A stretch of DNA of 40,538 bases from assembly GCA_934725015.1 (NCBI GenBank), contig CAKVAS010000022.1:1-40538 (forward strand). The letters run 5' to 3'. This stretch comes from an uncultured Bacteroidales bacterium (GTDB lineage: Bacteria > Bacteroidota > Bacteroidia > Bacteroidales > UBA932). Position numbers and translations under genes: made by a program. The notes beneath the pieces are model-generated. The model did no database searches. It was not told the DNA's origin and was given only the letters and a program-made list of their open reading frames with translations. Of the stretch, positions 1-8,722 are shown piece after piece; position 1 is the first letter of the stretch; each line of letters opens with the position of its first letter.

Positions 1-67
1 AACTGCTGAATCAATTATGCCGATTTCTGCTGAAACTAAAACTTCCGATTTCCGCTGATGCAAAGTT
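1..67. repeat. Degenerate 25-bp tandem repeats upstream of the recombinase gene
   Basis: Two copies of a 25-bp unit lie at 18-42 and 43-67, sharing CCGATTT-C-GCTGA (20-33 and 45-58). A partial unit with CTGCTGA precedes them at 3-9. A related unit in inverted orientation sits at 40498-40522, matching 20 of 25 positions of the 18-42 unit. No gene is visible here; the only short reading frame from the ATG at 17 ends after 13 codons. The position just before a tyrosine recombinase gene makes a recombination role possible, but this is inference. Confidence 0.6.
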
Positions 68-82
68 ACTGCTTACATCGAG

Positions 83-868
83 ATGTACCTGCGTCAGGGC
101 AATATGGCGGAAAACACAATTTTGGCATACAAATATGCCGTCAAGGATTTCAACTCAAAGCATAAGGATTTCACGACAAAGAACCTGATGTTATACAAGA
201 CATATCTGCTTGAGAACTTTAAGCCAAAGACCGCAAATCTTCGCATTCTGGCAATCAATAGATACTTGGGGTTTCTCGGAAAATCCCGTATGCGGCTAAA
301 ATCAGTAAAAGTGCAGCAGAAATCCTACCTTGAGAATGTAATCAGCAATGCAGACTATGTGTTTCTGAAAAACAAACTGAAAGAAGACGGCAACAATGAA
401 TGGTATTTTGTCGTCCGGTATCTGACCACGACCGGAGCCCGTGTGAGCGAACTGATACAGATAAAGATTGAACACGTCAATGTAGGTTACTTTGACATCT
501 ACACGAAAGGAGGAAAAGTCCGGAGACTGTTTATCCCTAAGACCTTGATTCAAGAAACGAAGACATGGCTGAAAGAGGCAGGCAGAGAAACCGGCTATCT
601 GTTCCTCAACAGATTCGGGGAACGCATAACGACGAGGGGCATCGCGCAGCAGTTGAAGAACTATGCCGTCAAATACAAACTCAACCCCAAAGTCGTTTAT
701 CCTCACTCATTCCGCCATAGGTTTGCAAAGAACTTCCTCGAAAAATATAACGACATAGCGCTTCTAGCAGACCTGATGGGGCATGAGAGCATAGAAACCA
801 CAAGAATCTATCTGAGGAGAACATCTGCGGAACAGCAACAAATCGTTGATAAGGTCATCGTATGGTGA
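83..868 (+). CDS. Tyrosine recombinase / site-specific integrase (N-terminus probably altered)
   Basis: Phage-integrase family enzyme that cuts and rejoins DNA through a tyrosine nucleophile. In the 261-residue product the catalytic set is complete: R120 (GARVSEL), K145, H208 and R211 (PHSFRHRF), H234 (MGHES) and Y243 (RIYLRR). A SAM-like core-binding domain covers about residues 1-75. The first ATG falls within the first helix of that domain. The frame stays open upstream to a TGA at 56-58 but holds no ATG, GTG or TTG there. The product is also shorter than the usual 290-320 residues, so the start may have been lost in a rearrangement. The gene is clearly more AT-rich than everything to its right, which suggests transfer. 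It is convergent with the sensor kinase gene, whose stop lies 2 bases away. Size and context fit Bacteroidales invertases or small mobile-element integrases; which one cannot be told. Confidence 0.85.
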   Translation: MYLRQGNMAENTILAYKYAVKDFNSKHKDFTTKNLMLYKTYLLENFKPKTANLRILAINRYLGFLGKSRMRLKSVKVQQKSYLENVISNADYVFLKNKLKEDGNNEWYFVVRYLTTTGARVSELIQIKIEHVNVGYFDIYTKGGKVRRLFIPKTLIQETKTWLKEAGRETGYLFLNRFGERITTRGIAQQLKNYAVKYKLNPKVVYPHSFRHRFAKNFLEKYNDIALLADLMGHESIETTRIYLRRTSAEQQQIVDKVIVW

Positions 869-895
869 AATTATCCAAGCTTGGGTAATTTCACC
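864..895. repeat. 32-bp near-perfect palindrome joining the recombinase and kinase 3' ends
   Basis: The arms GGTGAAATTATCC and GGGTAATTTCACC flank a central AAGCTT. Fifteen of sixteen base pairs match; the exception is the 874/885 pair, which is G-U in RNA. It spans the stop codons of both convergent genes and encodes the last residues of the kinase (VKLPKLG). Two readings are possible: a bidirectional terminator stem, although no U-run follows on either side, or a recombinase core site, since a 13-6-13 layout is typical of tyrosine recombinase crossover sites. Confidence 0.6.
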
Positions 896-3800
896 GTGAA
901 GCACGCGCCGCCGAGGGCGAAGGAGCGGCTGTAGGAGATGGTGCCGCTGCAGGACTCGACTATGCTGCGGCAGATGGAAAGACCGAGACCCGTGCCGCTG
1001 CTCTTGGTCGTGAAGTTCGGGACGAAGAGCTTGTCGAGGTTGTCGTCGCTGACTCCCGTGCCGTTGTCATCCACCACGATGTCATAGAAGCCGTCCTCGG
1101 AACTATTGCGGAGGCTGATGAGAATCCGTCCGCGCTCCGGCTCGACGCCCGCGTCCGCCTGTTCCTTCCGGCGGATTTCAATTGCCTGGATGGCATTGGT
1201 GATAAGGTTGATGAATACCCTCATCAGCTGGGACTGCGGGGCCATGACCACTGCATCCTTAAGCCCGATGTAGGTTATGCTGACATCGTCCCGGTTGTCG
1301 AACATGAACGCCTGCTCCGAAAGCATGGAATCGACATTGACTTCAGTGGCCTGCTCCCCGTAGAGCTTCGCGATGGCGGAGAAGCCGCTCGCCGTCTCCG
1401 CGAGCACGTCTATATGCTCCAGAATTACCCTCGCGGTGTCGTCGAACTTCGCGTCCCAGTCCGGGCTGCCGCTTGCGCGGAGGCGAATCAGCTTCTGAAT
1501 CTTCAGCTTAATCGGGGTGAGCGAGTTCTTGATTTCATGAGCCACCTGCCGTGCCATCTCGCTCCATGCGCTGTCACGCTCCGCCTTGGCAAGCTGTCGG
1601 CTGCTCTCCGCCATTGCGCGCACCATCTTGTTGTAGGCCTCGACCAGCCCTGACACCTCGTCCCTGCCGTTATACTCGATTTCCTCAAGGTTATGGATGT
1701 CCATACTGTCCATCTTACGGCTCAGGCGCAATATGTGGCGGAACAGGTTGTTCGTGACCACGGAGCTGAGCCAAACTGAGAGTAGCACAAGCATGAAGAA
1801 GAGACAGACAATGAGGCTCGCGTGCATCACGGCCTCGCGGTTGAAGTCATAGTCCCCGTCCGTGTAGGGGCAGCAGGCAATCGCCACCATCACTCCCCTT
1901 TCGTTGAAAATCGGGGCGTAGAGGGCATAGAAGCGGTTTCTCGTAAGTTCCTCCTTGTGAATGAAATAGCGCTGGCTCAGCTTGGTGATGTTGTAGTAGG
2001 CGTCCTGGTTCAGACGGCTTCCCACCGCCATCCTCTCGAAAAGCTCCGGAGCCGTGCTCAGGAACACCTTACCCGACGGCGTGTAGAGAGTGATGTCCGA
2101 ACGGATTACCTTGCCGACCTCCGAAAGGCCGCCGTAGAACTGCGGGGTCATGAGGTCGGCCGCCGAAGAGGCATGGAGACAGCGTCTCTCAAGCAGAGCC
2201 TGCACCGTATTTATCTTGTTCGACATCAGCCGCAGCATATTCCTTTCGTTCCTGTCATAGACGAACATGACGCTGACCACGGAGATGACCGTCAGAGTGA
2301 GAACCAAAGCCGTGATTACCAACAAGTTGATTTTAGTCCGAAGATAATTCTTCCCCGAAAGCCTGCGTCCCCTGTCGCGGCGCAGAATCCAGATTACGAG
2401 GAACGTGACAAGGAAAATGAATGAGAACGTCGTGAAATATGAGGTCATCTTCCGCGTCGGGCGCGAAATGACGGTAAGTTCGCTCTCCCCCATCCTTGAG
2501 CAGTAGTGATTATATCCCTTGTATCGGAAAAAGTCATGTCCGTCCCCTCCTAACTGCAGCTGGGCTATATGGTCGGTCACCGTGGGATAGGGGTAGTCCC
2601 CCCTGAACGACTGGAGCCGTCCGTCGTGGTACTTCGCGTAGGAGTAATATGGCGGAATCCCCGTCTCTGAAAGCCCGGCCGTCCTCGGAAGCAGGCTGCG
2701 GTAGCCGTACATGTCGGTCTCACGGTTGTTGGAGACGAACACCATCAGGCGGAACAGCCCCCTGTCGCCAGCCGGATAGACGAACACCCCCACATATCCG
2801 TCCCTCCCGTCCTCATTCTCGCAGTAGAAGAAATGCGAATTTTCATAAATCGGAGTTCCGAACGACACGACATCCTCAAACTCCTTCCGTCCGGCCCTGT
2901 CGGCGTCGCCGATGACCTTCACGCCGACGTCATGCGACTGCGCGACCCTGCCCAGAAAAGCCTCGGTTATGCGGTTCTTTATCGGCCGCTCGCAGTTCTT
3001 CATCGGGATGAGCGCGGAAATCACGGGGTCGTTGTCGATCGCGTCCTCCACGCTGAGCATCTGAATCTCAAGACCGAGGTCGCGGTCAATCGCGAGCCTG
3101 TCCGACCATGTCCAGATTTTCCTCTCCTCCTTGCGGAACCCATAGACGGCCGAGGTCGCCGTGAAGTACCCGGCACAGGCAAGGGCGAAGACCAGAGGCC
3201 ACACGGCTGAACGTGAGTTGAAGTTCTTTCCGAAGAGTTCATAGAAGACAATCTTCAGGCAGAACACCTGAAACAGGGCCATTATCATGAGCAGGATGAA
3301 GGAGACGAAAGTCAGGACGGAGAACAGGAAATTGTTGTTCCACCTGAAAAATTCCATCGAGAGGCTCGAATTGAAGATGACGCTCTTGTTCGCGACGTGG
3401 ATGTAGGCGAGTGCGCCGAGCATGAGGACGGCCGTTCCGAGACCGTACAAGATTATGCTGCGCCGGGGATGCCTGCTGCCGTAAAGTCTTCTGAATGCCC
3501 TTTTCCTCAGCAGGAAGGAAGTCAGCAGCAGCGCGAAGACAAGGGCGTTTATGCACAGGAGCGCGCCGAGGGAGGAGAACACGGGGCCGTCGGCATAGAC
3601 CAGAGGAGAGAAGAGCGAATAGTCTATGGCCTCGCCCTGAAGGGCAACGAGATCCCGCGTGACCTTGAACACGGGCCGTCCCCCGACAATCACCGGAGAG
3701 CCGCTGTCCTCGGAAAGAGGGACTATGTTGTAGTTTCCGGCCACAAGATGGAGTTTCGGGTTTATCCCGTTCCGCCCTCTCAGGTGCCTCTCCACAAGGG

Positions 3801-4284
3801 TATTCTTAATCTCCAGACCGGCAATCAGAACGGTCTCGTCGTCCGGAGAGACAGTCTTGACGAGATACCACTTGGGACCCATGTTTATGTAGCCCAGCTC
3901 CGCTCCCGCCTTGGAAAGCGGGGAGAAGAGCCTGTTCGGGGCGTTGGTCACACGGGAGAAAATGAGCTTGGAGGATATGTCGTCGTTGATTTCGGTGAAC
4001 TGGTTGCACCAGGACTGGAGGGAGTCATTGACATAGCGATAGATGACTATGTCCTGCGGAAGCCCTTCCAGATGCAGGAACTCGTCGTTCGGGACATCCG
4101 AGGCTTCCCTTACGAACCTGTCCATGAGGCGCACGCGGCGCTCCACGTTTCCGCCCACTCGCAGCGCGGCCGCGTCAGTGCTGTAGGGAACCGACTCTAT
4201 CGCGAGAAAAAGACCGATGACTATCAGCAGCCCGAGCGTGAACACGAGCCTGAAAGTCCTGTCGCTGAGATGCACCTTCTTCAT
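871..4284 (-). CDS. Large membrane sensor histidine kinase (NtrY-like)
   Basis: Inner-membrane two-component sensor kinase of 1137 residues. The first membrane segment is near residues 10-28 and is followed by a periplasmic region. More segments lie near 235-257, 275-297, 320-345 and 362-382, then again before and after a second extracytoplasmic domain (roughly 640-860). A HAMP-like region follows (about 865-905, RDEVSGLVEAYNKMV). The H-box is ARQVAHEIKNS with H916, the N-box is LITNAIQAI with N1030, and the G-boxes are DDNGTG near 1073 and SGTGLGLS near 1097. The sequence around the histidine and the FTTKSSGTGLGL motif are typical of NtrY-type kinases. It is the last gene of the envelope operon, 6 bases after the OstA-like gene. 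No response regulator is adjacent, so the partner is unknown. Confidence 0.88.
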   Translation of the reverse strand: MKKVHLSDRTFRLVFTLGLLIVIGLFLAIESVPYSTDAAALRVGGNVERRVRLMDRFVREASDVPNDEFLHLEGLPQDIVIYRYVNDSLQSWCNQFTEINDDISSKLIFSRVTNAPNRLFSPLSKAGAELGYINMGPKWYLVKTVSPDDETVLIAGLEIKNTLVERHLRGRNGINPKLHLVAGNYNIVPLSEDSGSPVIVGGRPVFKVTRDLVALQGEAIDYSLFSPLVYADGPVFSSLGALLCINALVFALLLTSFLLRKRAFRRLYGSRHPRRSIILYGLGTAVLMLGALAYIHVANKSVIFNSSLSMEFFRWNNNFLFSVLTFVSFILLMIMALFQVFCLKIVFYELFGKNFNSRSAVWPLVFALACAGYFTATSAVYGFRKEERKIWTWSDRLAIDRDLGLEIQMLSVEDAIDNDPVISALIPMKNCERPIKNRITEAFLGRVAQSHDVGVKVIGDADRAGRKEFEDVVSFGTPIYENSHFFYCENEDGRDGYVGVFVYPAGDRGLFRLMVFVSNNRETDMYGYRSLLPRTAGLSETGIPPYYSYAKYHDGRLQSFRGDYPYPTVTDHIAQLQLGGDGHDFFRYKGYNHYCSRMGESELTVISRPTRKMTSYFTTFSFIFLVTFLVIWILRRDRGRRLSGKNYLRTKINLLVITALVLTLTVISVVSVMFVYDRNERNMLRLMSNKINTVQALLERRCLHASSAADLMTPQFYGGLSEVGKVIRSDITLYTPSGKVFLSTAPELFERMAVGSRLNQDAYYNITKLSQRYFIHKEELTRNRFYALYAPIFNERGVMVAIACCPYTDGDYDFNREAVMHASLIVCLFFMLVLLSVWLSSVVTNNLFRHILRLSRKMDSMDIHNLEEIEYNGRDEVSGLVEAYNKMVRAMAESSRQLAKAERDSAWSEMARQVAHEIKNSLTPIKLKIQKLIRLRASGSPDWDAKFDDTARVILEHIDVLAETASGFSAIAKLYGEQATEVNVDSMLSEQAFMFDNRDDVSITYIGLKDAVVMAPQSQLMRVFINLITNAIQAIEIRRKEQADAGVEPERGRILISLRNSSEDGFYDIVVDDNGTGVSDDNLDKLFVPNFTTKSSGTGLGLSICRSIVESCSGTISYSRSFALGGACFTVKLPKLG

Positions 4285-4290
4285 AACCGG

Positions 4291-7200
4291 CTATTCCTTG
4301 TCATCCCTCAGATTTCCCTCAATCTTCAGACGATTTCCCATATCGCCCGGAGTCCTTCCGTCTTTCCCGTCACTCATTCCATCACCCCTGTTCACAGTAT
4401 CCCCCGCCGTATCAGCCGAAGTCCCTTTCTTCTTCTCGTATTTCTTCCTGTACTCCTCGAACACGGCCGTCTCGCGCTGAATCTCGCGGATTTCCGCATC
4501 GAGCGCACGCCGCTTCTTCGCCCGGAGCCTCTCAAGCTTCTTCCGCTCCTTGGCTGCCTCCTTTTCCTTTCTCCGCCGCTCCTTTTCCTGCCACTTGGCA
4601 TCCCTCTCGGCATCTCTCCTTGCCCTCGCCTCGGCACGTGCAGCGCGGCGGGCCTCTTTCTCCGCCTTCTTCCGGGCCGCCTTCAGAGCCTTCGGATCAG
4701 CTGCGACGGGCTCCGCCGGGCTTCCTGCGGAAAGGCTGTCGGAAACGGCAAGGGAGTCAGTTCCGGCAAGCCGCAGGGAATCCGATGCGGAAAGAGAGTC
4801 AAGTTTGGAAAGAGAGTCACGCAGGGCAAGGCTGTCACGAGCCGCGATGGAGTCACGCAGAGCGAGGCTGTCCCTGAGAACGAGGCTGTCGCGAACCATC
4901 AGACTGTCACGCAGGGAAAGGCTGTCGCGCAAGGCAAGGGAGTCCGCGAGCGCCGTCTCCGCCCTAAGGCGCTCGCGCATAAGCGCATCCTCCGCCGCAC
5001 GGACTTTCTGAAGGGAGTCGCGCACCGCAATCTCCCGGTAAATCCCCTTCATGTAGCCGGGGAAGTACCTGTTCGTGTTGACAAAGCTTGCCCGAGGGTG
5101 CGCGAGGTAGGCGGCGCGCTCCGGGGAACGGTATTCAGCGTCGGTCACGGCACGGCGATTGGCCGGACGTCGCTCAGGCTTCCAGTTGAAGCCCTTGAGG
5201 GTGCGTTCCTCCTCCTTGAGCTGCACGACGGGGAAAGCGTCGCTCTTGGCCGAGTCATAATAGTAAATCCTCTGAATCGTGCCGTCGCTGAACGAGGCGG
5301 ACAGCATCTTGGAATCCGTCTTGTTAACCGTGGCAAGGGCATCGTTCTCCTTTATGAAGAACAGAGCCTGCGCTCCTCCGAGGGCGTCGAAGCGTCTCAG
5401 CCCGCCCCCGTTCTCGAAGAATGCCATCATTTCCGCCGCCTTGACCTGGTCATAGTGGGTGGTGTCCTCCTCTATCGTTATGAACGCGTCGGACATGAGG
5501 CTGGCACGATCCATGGCTCCGTTCCTGACGACGACATAGATGCTGTCCGCGGCATACTGGCGCACTGTTTCCTGCCAGACTATCGGCTCGACATAAAGCC
5601 TCGCAAGCGAGTCGAGGTCGCTGTAGAGCAGCGAGTCGCAGACTATCTGGGCCTCGTTGCGGAAAAGCCGCACATTTTTCAGAGCCGTCATGAACCCGAC
5701 CTTGGTCGAATCCAACTTCACGGCGGCCACGCTGTCCGCAACCGAAAGCGAATCGGCCGCCAATGCCAGCGAGTCTGTCCCGAAGGACAGAGAATCCGTT
5801 TTAAGCGCCAACGAATCACTCTTAGGTTCCAAAGAATCAGCCACAGGCGACAATGAACCCGACTTCACCATCAAAGAGTCATCCGCCGCAAGTGAGTCAG
5901 ATGACACGGAAAGCGAGTCAGATGCCACTGACAATGAATCACTTGTCAATGGTAAAGAGGGGGTTTCCAAACGCCCCGGAGCCGCCAATGACTCCAGCCC
6001 CTCTGAAGGCTTGCCGGCAAGCTCTCCGGACTGAGGCGTCGCGTCCTCGGAAACATCGTCTGAAGGTGCCCCGGCCGCAGAAGCATCCCCGCCGGCGGTC
6101 CCGTTCTTCGCGCCACGCTTTGCCCGAATTTCCTCGGCGGCCTTCTTCGCCGCATAGTTCGCGTCATTCTCCATCGCGGCCTGATCAGCTGCCTTGGCGG
6201 CCTCTTCGGCGGCCTTCTTCCTGAACGTCCCGACGGCATCGGCCTCAAGGTTCTTCAGGCGCTCCCCCGACTGCGCGAGCGTCAGGGAGTCTATCCGGAA
6301 CTTCATCATGGTGTAGTAGTCGATGAAATCGGCGGCGACATAGACCGTGTCCGCCTGCCCCTGATCGTTCGTGGTCTTGGCGATGAGCGCAGGGTCACGC
6401 CTCATGCTTATGCGCGAGAGACTGTCCTTGTATTCCGCAATTCCGGCCACTGCGGACATATCCCGCGTCGTGTCTATAATCTGCACATGACCGAGCATCG
6501 TCACGTCGTTCAGAGCGCGGTAGTAATAGACGGAGTCGCACCACGCCTCCTCGTCCTTGCTCATCAGATGGACGTTGCGGTTGAAGAGGAATATCTCCCT
6601 GTTCCTGTCGTACCATCCGGCGTCCGCCGAAAGCATATTTTCCTTATTCCACAGGTCCGTCGAGGTTCCGAACTTCGCGAATGCGGTCTCGGAATTATAA
6701 TCCAGCTCGTTGGTCTTTACAAAGACGGTGTCCGAGAACATATTCACGTCATTCCGGAAGGTGAAGAGCTTCTTCTTCGAGTCGTAGCTTCCGTCACGGC
6801 TCTCGATAATCTGGCCGTCCTTGTCGCGCATCGCCCCTCCGTTCATGAAATGGGCCACGCTGTCCTTGGTGTTATAGTCCAGGTCCCTCGTTCTCAAGGT
6901 GTTGTTGTCCTTGTCGGTGAGCTGTACGAGCGAGCCCCTGAACTGGGCGAGGCTCTCGTCGATGAGGTAGGTGAGCTTGTCGCCAGTGAGAACCGTCTCC
7001 TCCTGAAGAATCTGGACGTTGCCGATGGCGTCGATATATTTCGCATCGACGTTCCAGAACGCCGTATCGCAGAGAAGGTAGGTGTTGTTGTGGAAAAACC
7101 TCGCCGGCCCGATTACCTTCCTGTACGCGCTCCCCTCGACATCGACCACCTGCGCCGACTTGGAACTAATCAGCACGACGAGACTGTCGTTGTCCTCCCG

Positions 7201-7308
7201 GGACTGCGCTGCGGCATGATGGGGAAAAAGACAGGCCAGGGCAACGGCAATCCACAGGACACGTCCTGAGGATGACATATTTCCGAAAATATTTTTCAAT
7301 GGAGACAT
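4291..7308 (-). CDS. OstA-like (LptA/LptD N-terminal-like) envelope protein with DSL repeats
   Basis: Bacteroidota OstA-like protein, in a family linked to lipopolysaccharide transport. A signal peptide is visible (VLWIAVALACLFP, cleavage after AAA). About residues 40-340 carry OstA-type beta repeats, alternating phrases such as DKLTYLIDE, RDLDYNTKD and NELDYNSET. Two low-complexity tracts follow: (S/T)DSLxxx units at about 453-530 (near 5720-5950) and DSLxxR hexapeptides at about 783-860 (near 4730-4960). The C-terminus (about 870-975) is a Lys/Arg/Glu/Ala-rich predicted coiled coil. A second ATG at 7278 also gives a good signal peptide. It lies 35 bases after the SurA-like gene, and the neighbouring chaperones support a role in outer-membrane assembly. 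The repeats and coiled coil make it longer than plain OstA-like proteins. Confidence 0.82.
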   Translation of the reverse strand: MSPLKNIFGNMSSSGRVLWIAVALACLFPHHAAAQSREDNDSLVVLISSKSAQVVDVEGSAYRKVIGPARFFHNNTYLLCDTAFWNVDAKYIDAIGNVQILQEETVLTGDKLTYLIDESLAQFRGSLVQLTDKDNNTLRTRDLDYNTKDSVAHFMNGGAMRDKDGQIIESRDGSYDSKKKLFTFRNDVNMFSDTVFVKTNELDYNSETAFAKFGTSTDLWNKENMLSADAGWYDRNREIFLFNRNVHLMSKDEEAWCDSVYYYRALNDVTMLGHVQIIDTTRDMSAVAGIAEYKDSLSRISMRRDPALIAKTTNDQGQADTVYVAADFIDYYTMMKFRIDSLTLAQSGERLKNLEADAVGTFRKKAAEEAAKAADQAAMENDANYAAKKAAEEIRAKRGAKNGTAGGDASAAGAPSDDVSEDATPQSGELAGKPSEGLESLAAPGRLETPSLPLTSDSLSVASDSLSVSSDSLAADDSLMVKSGSLSPVADSLEPKSDSLALKTDSLSFGTDSLALAADSLSVADSVAAVKLDSTKVGFMTALKNVRLFRNEAQIVCDSLLYSDLDSLARLYVEPIVWQETVRQYAADSIYVVVRNGAMDRASLMSDAFITIEEDTTHYDQVKAAEMMAFFENGGGLRRFDALGGAQALFFIKENDALATVNKTDSKMLSASFSDGTIQRIYYYDSAKSDAFPVVQLKEEERTLKGFNWKPERRPANRRAVTDAEYRSPERAAYLAHPRASFVNTNRYFPGYMKGIYREIAVRDSLQKVRAAEDALMRERLRAETALADSLALRDSLSLRDSLMVRDSLVLRDSLALRDSIAARDSLALRDSLSKLDSLSASDSLRLAGTDSLAVSDSLSAGSPAEPVAADPKALKAARKKAEKEARRAARAEARARRDAERDAKWQEKERRRKEKEAAKERKKLERLRAKKRRALDAEIREIQRETAVFEEYRKKYEKKKGTSADTAGDTVNRGDGMSDGKDGRTPGDMGNRLKIEGNLRDDKE

Positions 7309-7343
7309 TCTCTAAAACAGGTCACGTTTCATCGGGACGATGT

Positions 7344-8717
7344 TCAGTCCTTCCTTATCTTTTCCGAAAGACCCGCATGATCGAACTCGCAGTCAGCGAA
7401 AATCGGGTCTATGGTTATGTAGGTCGTGGAAATCTTCTCATCGAGGAACTTTTCTATGGCCTCCATCGAGAGCTTGTTCTTCGCCGCTCCGAGCATCAGG
7501 CTGTAGTCCTCGCTGAAGGACGCCGGATGGGACGGGATTATCTTATCGACCCTGATTATCTTATAGACGAGCTGCCCGCTTCGCCCCTCGTTGTCAAGAG
7601 ACTCGACCGGTTCGGAGATTTCTCCCTCCGAAAGGCCGCTTATGGCATTGTAGTCCGCAGGCTTGAGCTGGTCCTTCTCAAAATAGGAGGAGCCGGTGTT
7701 CGGATCGGACATCTGGCCTCCGTTGGTCCTCGTCGCGGCGTCCTGTGACCAGAAGCGGGCCGCCATGTCGAAACTTATCTTTCCGTCGTTAATCTCAGTC
7801 CGGAGGCTGTCAAGGGTCTTGAACGCCTTTTCCCGGTCGTCAATGGTGTATTCCGGCTTCAGAAGGATGTGCCTTGCGTTGAACTGGTCGCCCTTCTTCT
7901 CCAGAACCTCGATGAGGTGGAAGCCGTCCGGGGTCTCGACAATCTGCGAGACGATGCCCGGCTTGAGCGACATCGCGGCGTCGGAGAACGCCGGCCAGAA
8001 GATTGACTTGGACGCCATTCCGAGCTCGCCTCCGCGGCGGGCGCTGCCGGGGTCCTGGGAGTAGATGCGGGCAAGAGTAGAGAACTTCTCCCCGTTCATG
8101 ATTCTCTCGCGCAGGGCGAGCAGCCTCTCCTTGACCGCAAGCGCGGCGGCCTCCCTGTCAGGATAGATGCAAATCTGGCTCAGGCGGTACTTGTCCGGAA
8201 CCAGCGGCAAGTCCTCCTTATCGGTCTCCGCTATGAACTTCTCCACGTCGTAGGGGGTAAGCTCGGGAATCGATGAAGCGACCTTCTGCTGCATCTGCTG
8301 GGTGAGGCTCTGTTCCTGGAAGGTCCGGCGCCACTCCTGACGGAGCTTGTATATCGGCTTCCCGAAATAGTTCTCGAAACCCTCGTCGCCGCCGAGCCTG
8401 AAACGCAGTTCGTCTATCCGGGAAGAAAGCTCGCTCTCAACCATGTCGTTGTTCACGCTCAGCGAGTCTATCCTCGCCTGCATGAGAAAGATTTTCGCCT
8501 CAATCATCCTTTCCAGCAGTTCGCATCGCATATTCCTGTCGGAAAGCATCCCGTTCGCCCTCATCATCTTCACCTCGTCCTCAAGCGTGGAGATCTTTAT
8601 CATTTCCTCGCCGACGACGGCGACGGACTTGTCTATCACGCCGTCCTGATATTTCTGGGCATGGAGCGCCGCAGGCAACAGAAGCGCGGCCGCACATAAA
8701 AGATATATTCTTCTCAT
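7344..8717 (-). CDS. SurA-like periplasmic peptidyl-prolyl isomerase
   Basis: Periplasmic parvulin-type chaperone/isomerase for outer-membrane proteins. A signal peptide (LLCAAALLLPAALHA) is followed by a SurA N-terminal-like helical domain (to about residue 165). Two PpiC rotamase domains come next, the first around KYRLSQICIYPDRE to GFHLIEVLEK and the second from QFNARHILLKPEY to QLVYKIIRVD. Length (about 457 residues) fits SurA-like proteins with two parvulin domains. The start is either this ATG at 8717 or a GTG at 8723, whose G is shared with the TAG stop of the upstream gene (TAGTG) and so would couple translation. It forms one operon with the lipoprotein before it and the OstA-like gene after it. 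Confidence 0.9.
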   Translation of the reverse strand: MRRIYLLCAAALLLPAALHAQKYQDGVIDKSVAVVGEEMIKISTLEDEVKMMRANGMLSDRNMRCELLERMIEAKIFLMQARIDSLSVNNDMVESELSSRIDELRFRLGGDEGFENYFGKPIYKLRQEWRRTFQEQSLTQQMQQKVASSIPELTPYDVEKFIAETDKEDLPLVPDKYRLSQICIYPDREAAALAVKERLLALRERIMNGEKFSTLARIYSQDPGSARRGGELGMASKSIFWPAFSDAAMSLKPGIVSQIVETPDGFHLIEVLEKKGDQFNARHILLKPEYTIDDREKAFKTLDSLRTEINDGKISFDMAARFWSQDAATRTNGGQMSDPNTGSSYFEKDQLKPADYNAISGLSEGEISEPVESLDNEGRSGQLVYKIIRVDKIIPSHPASFSEDYSLMLGAAKNKLSMEAIEKFLDEKISTTYITIDPIFADCEFDHAGLSEKIRKD

Positions 8718-8722
8718 TTTCA

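Noticed and set aside
3397..5856. 819-codon open frame on the plus strand
   Set aside because: It is the antisense shadow of the kinase and OstA-like genes in GC-rich DNA. It has no recognisable domain and crosses two gene boundaries.
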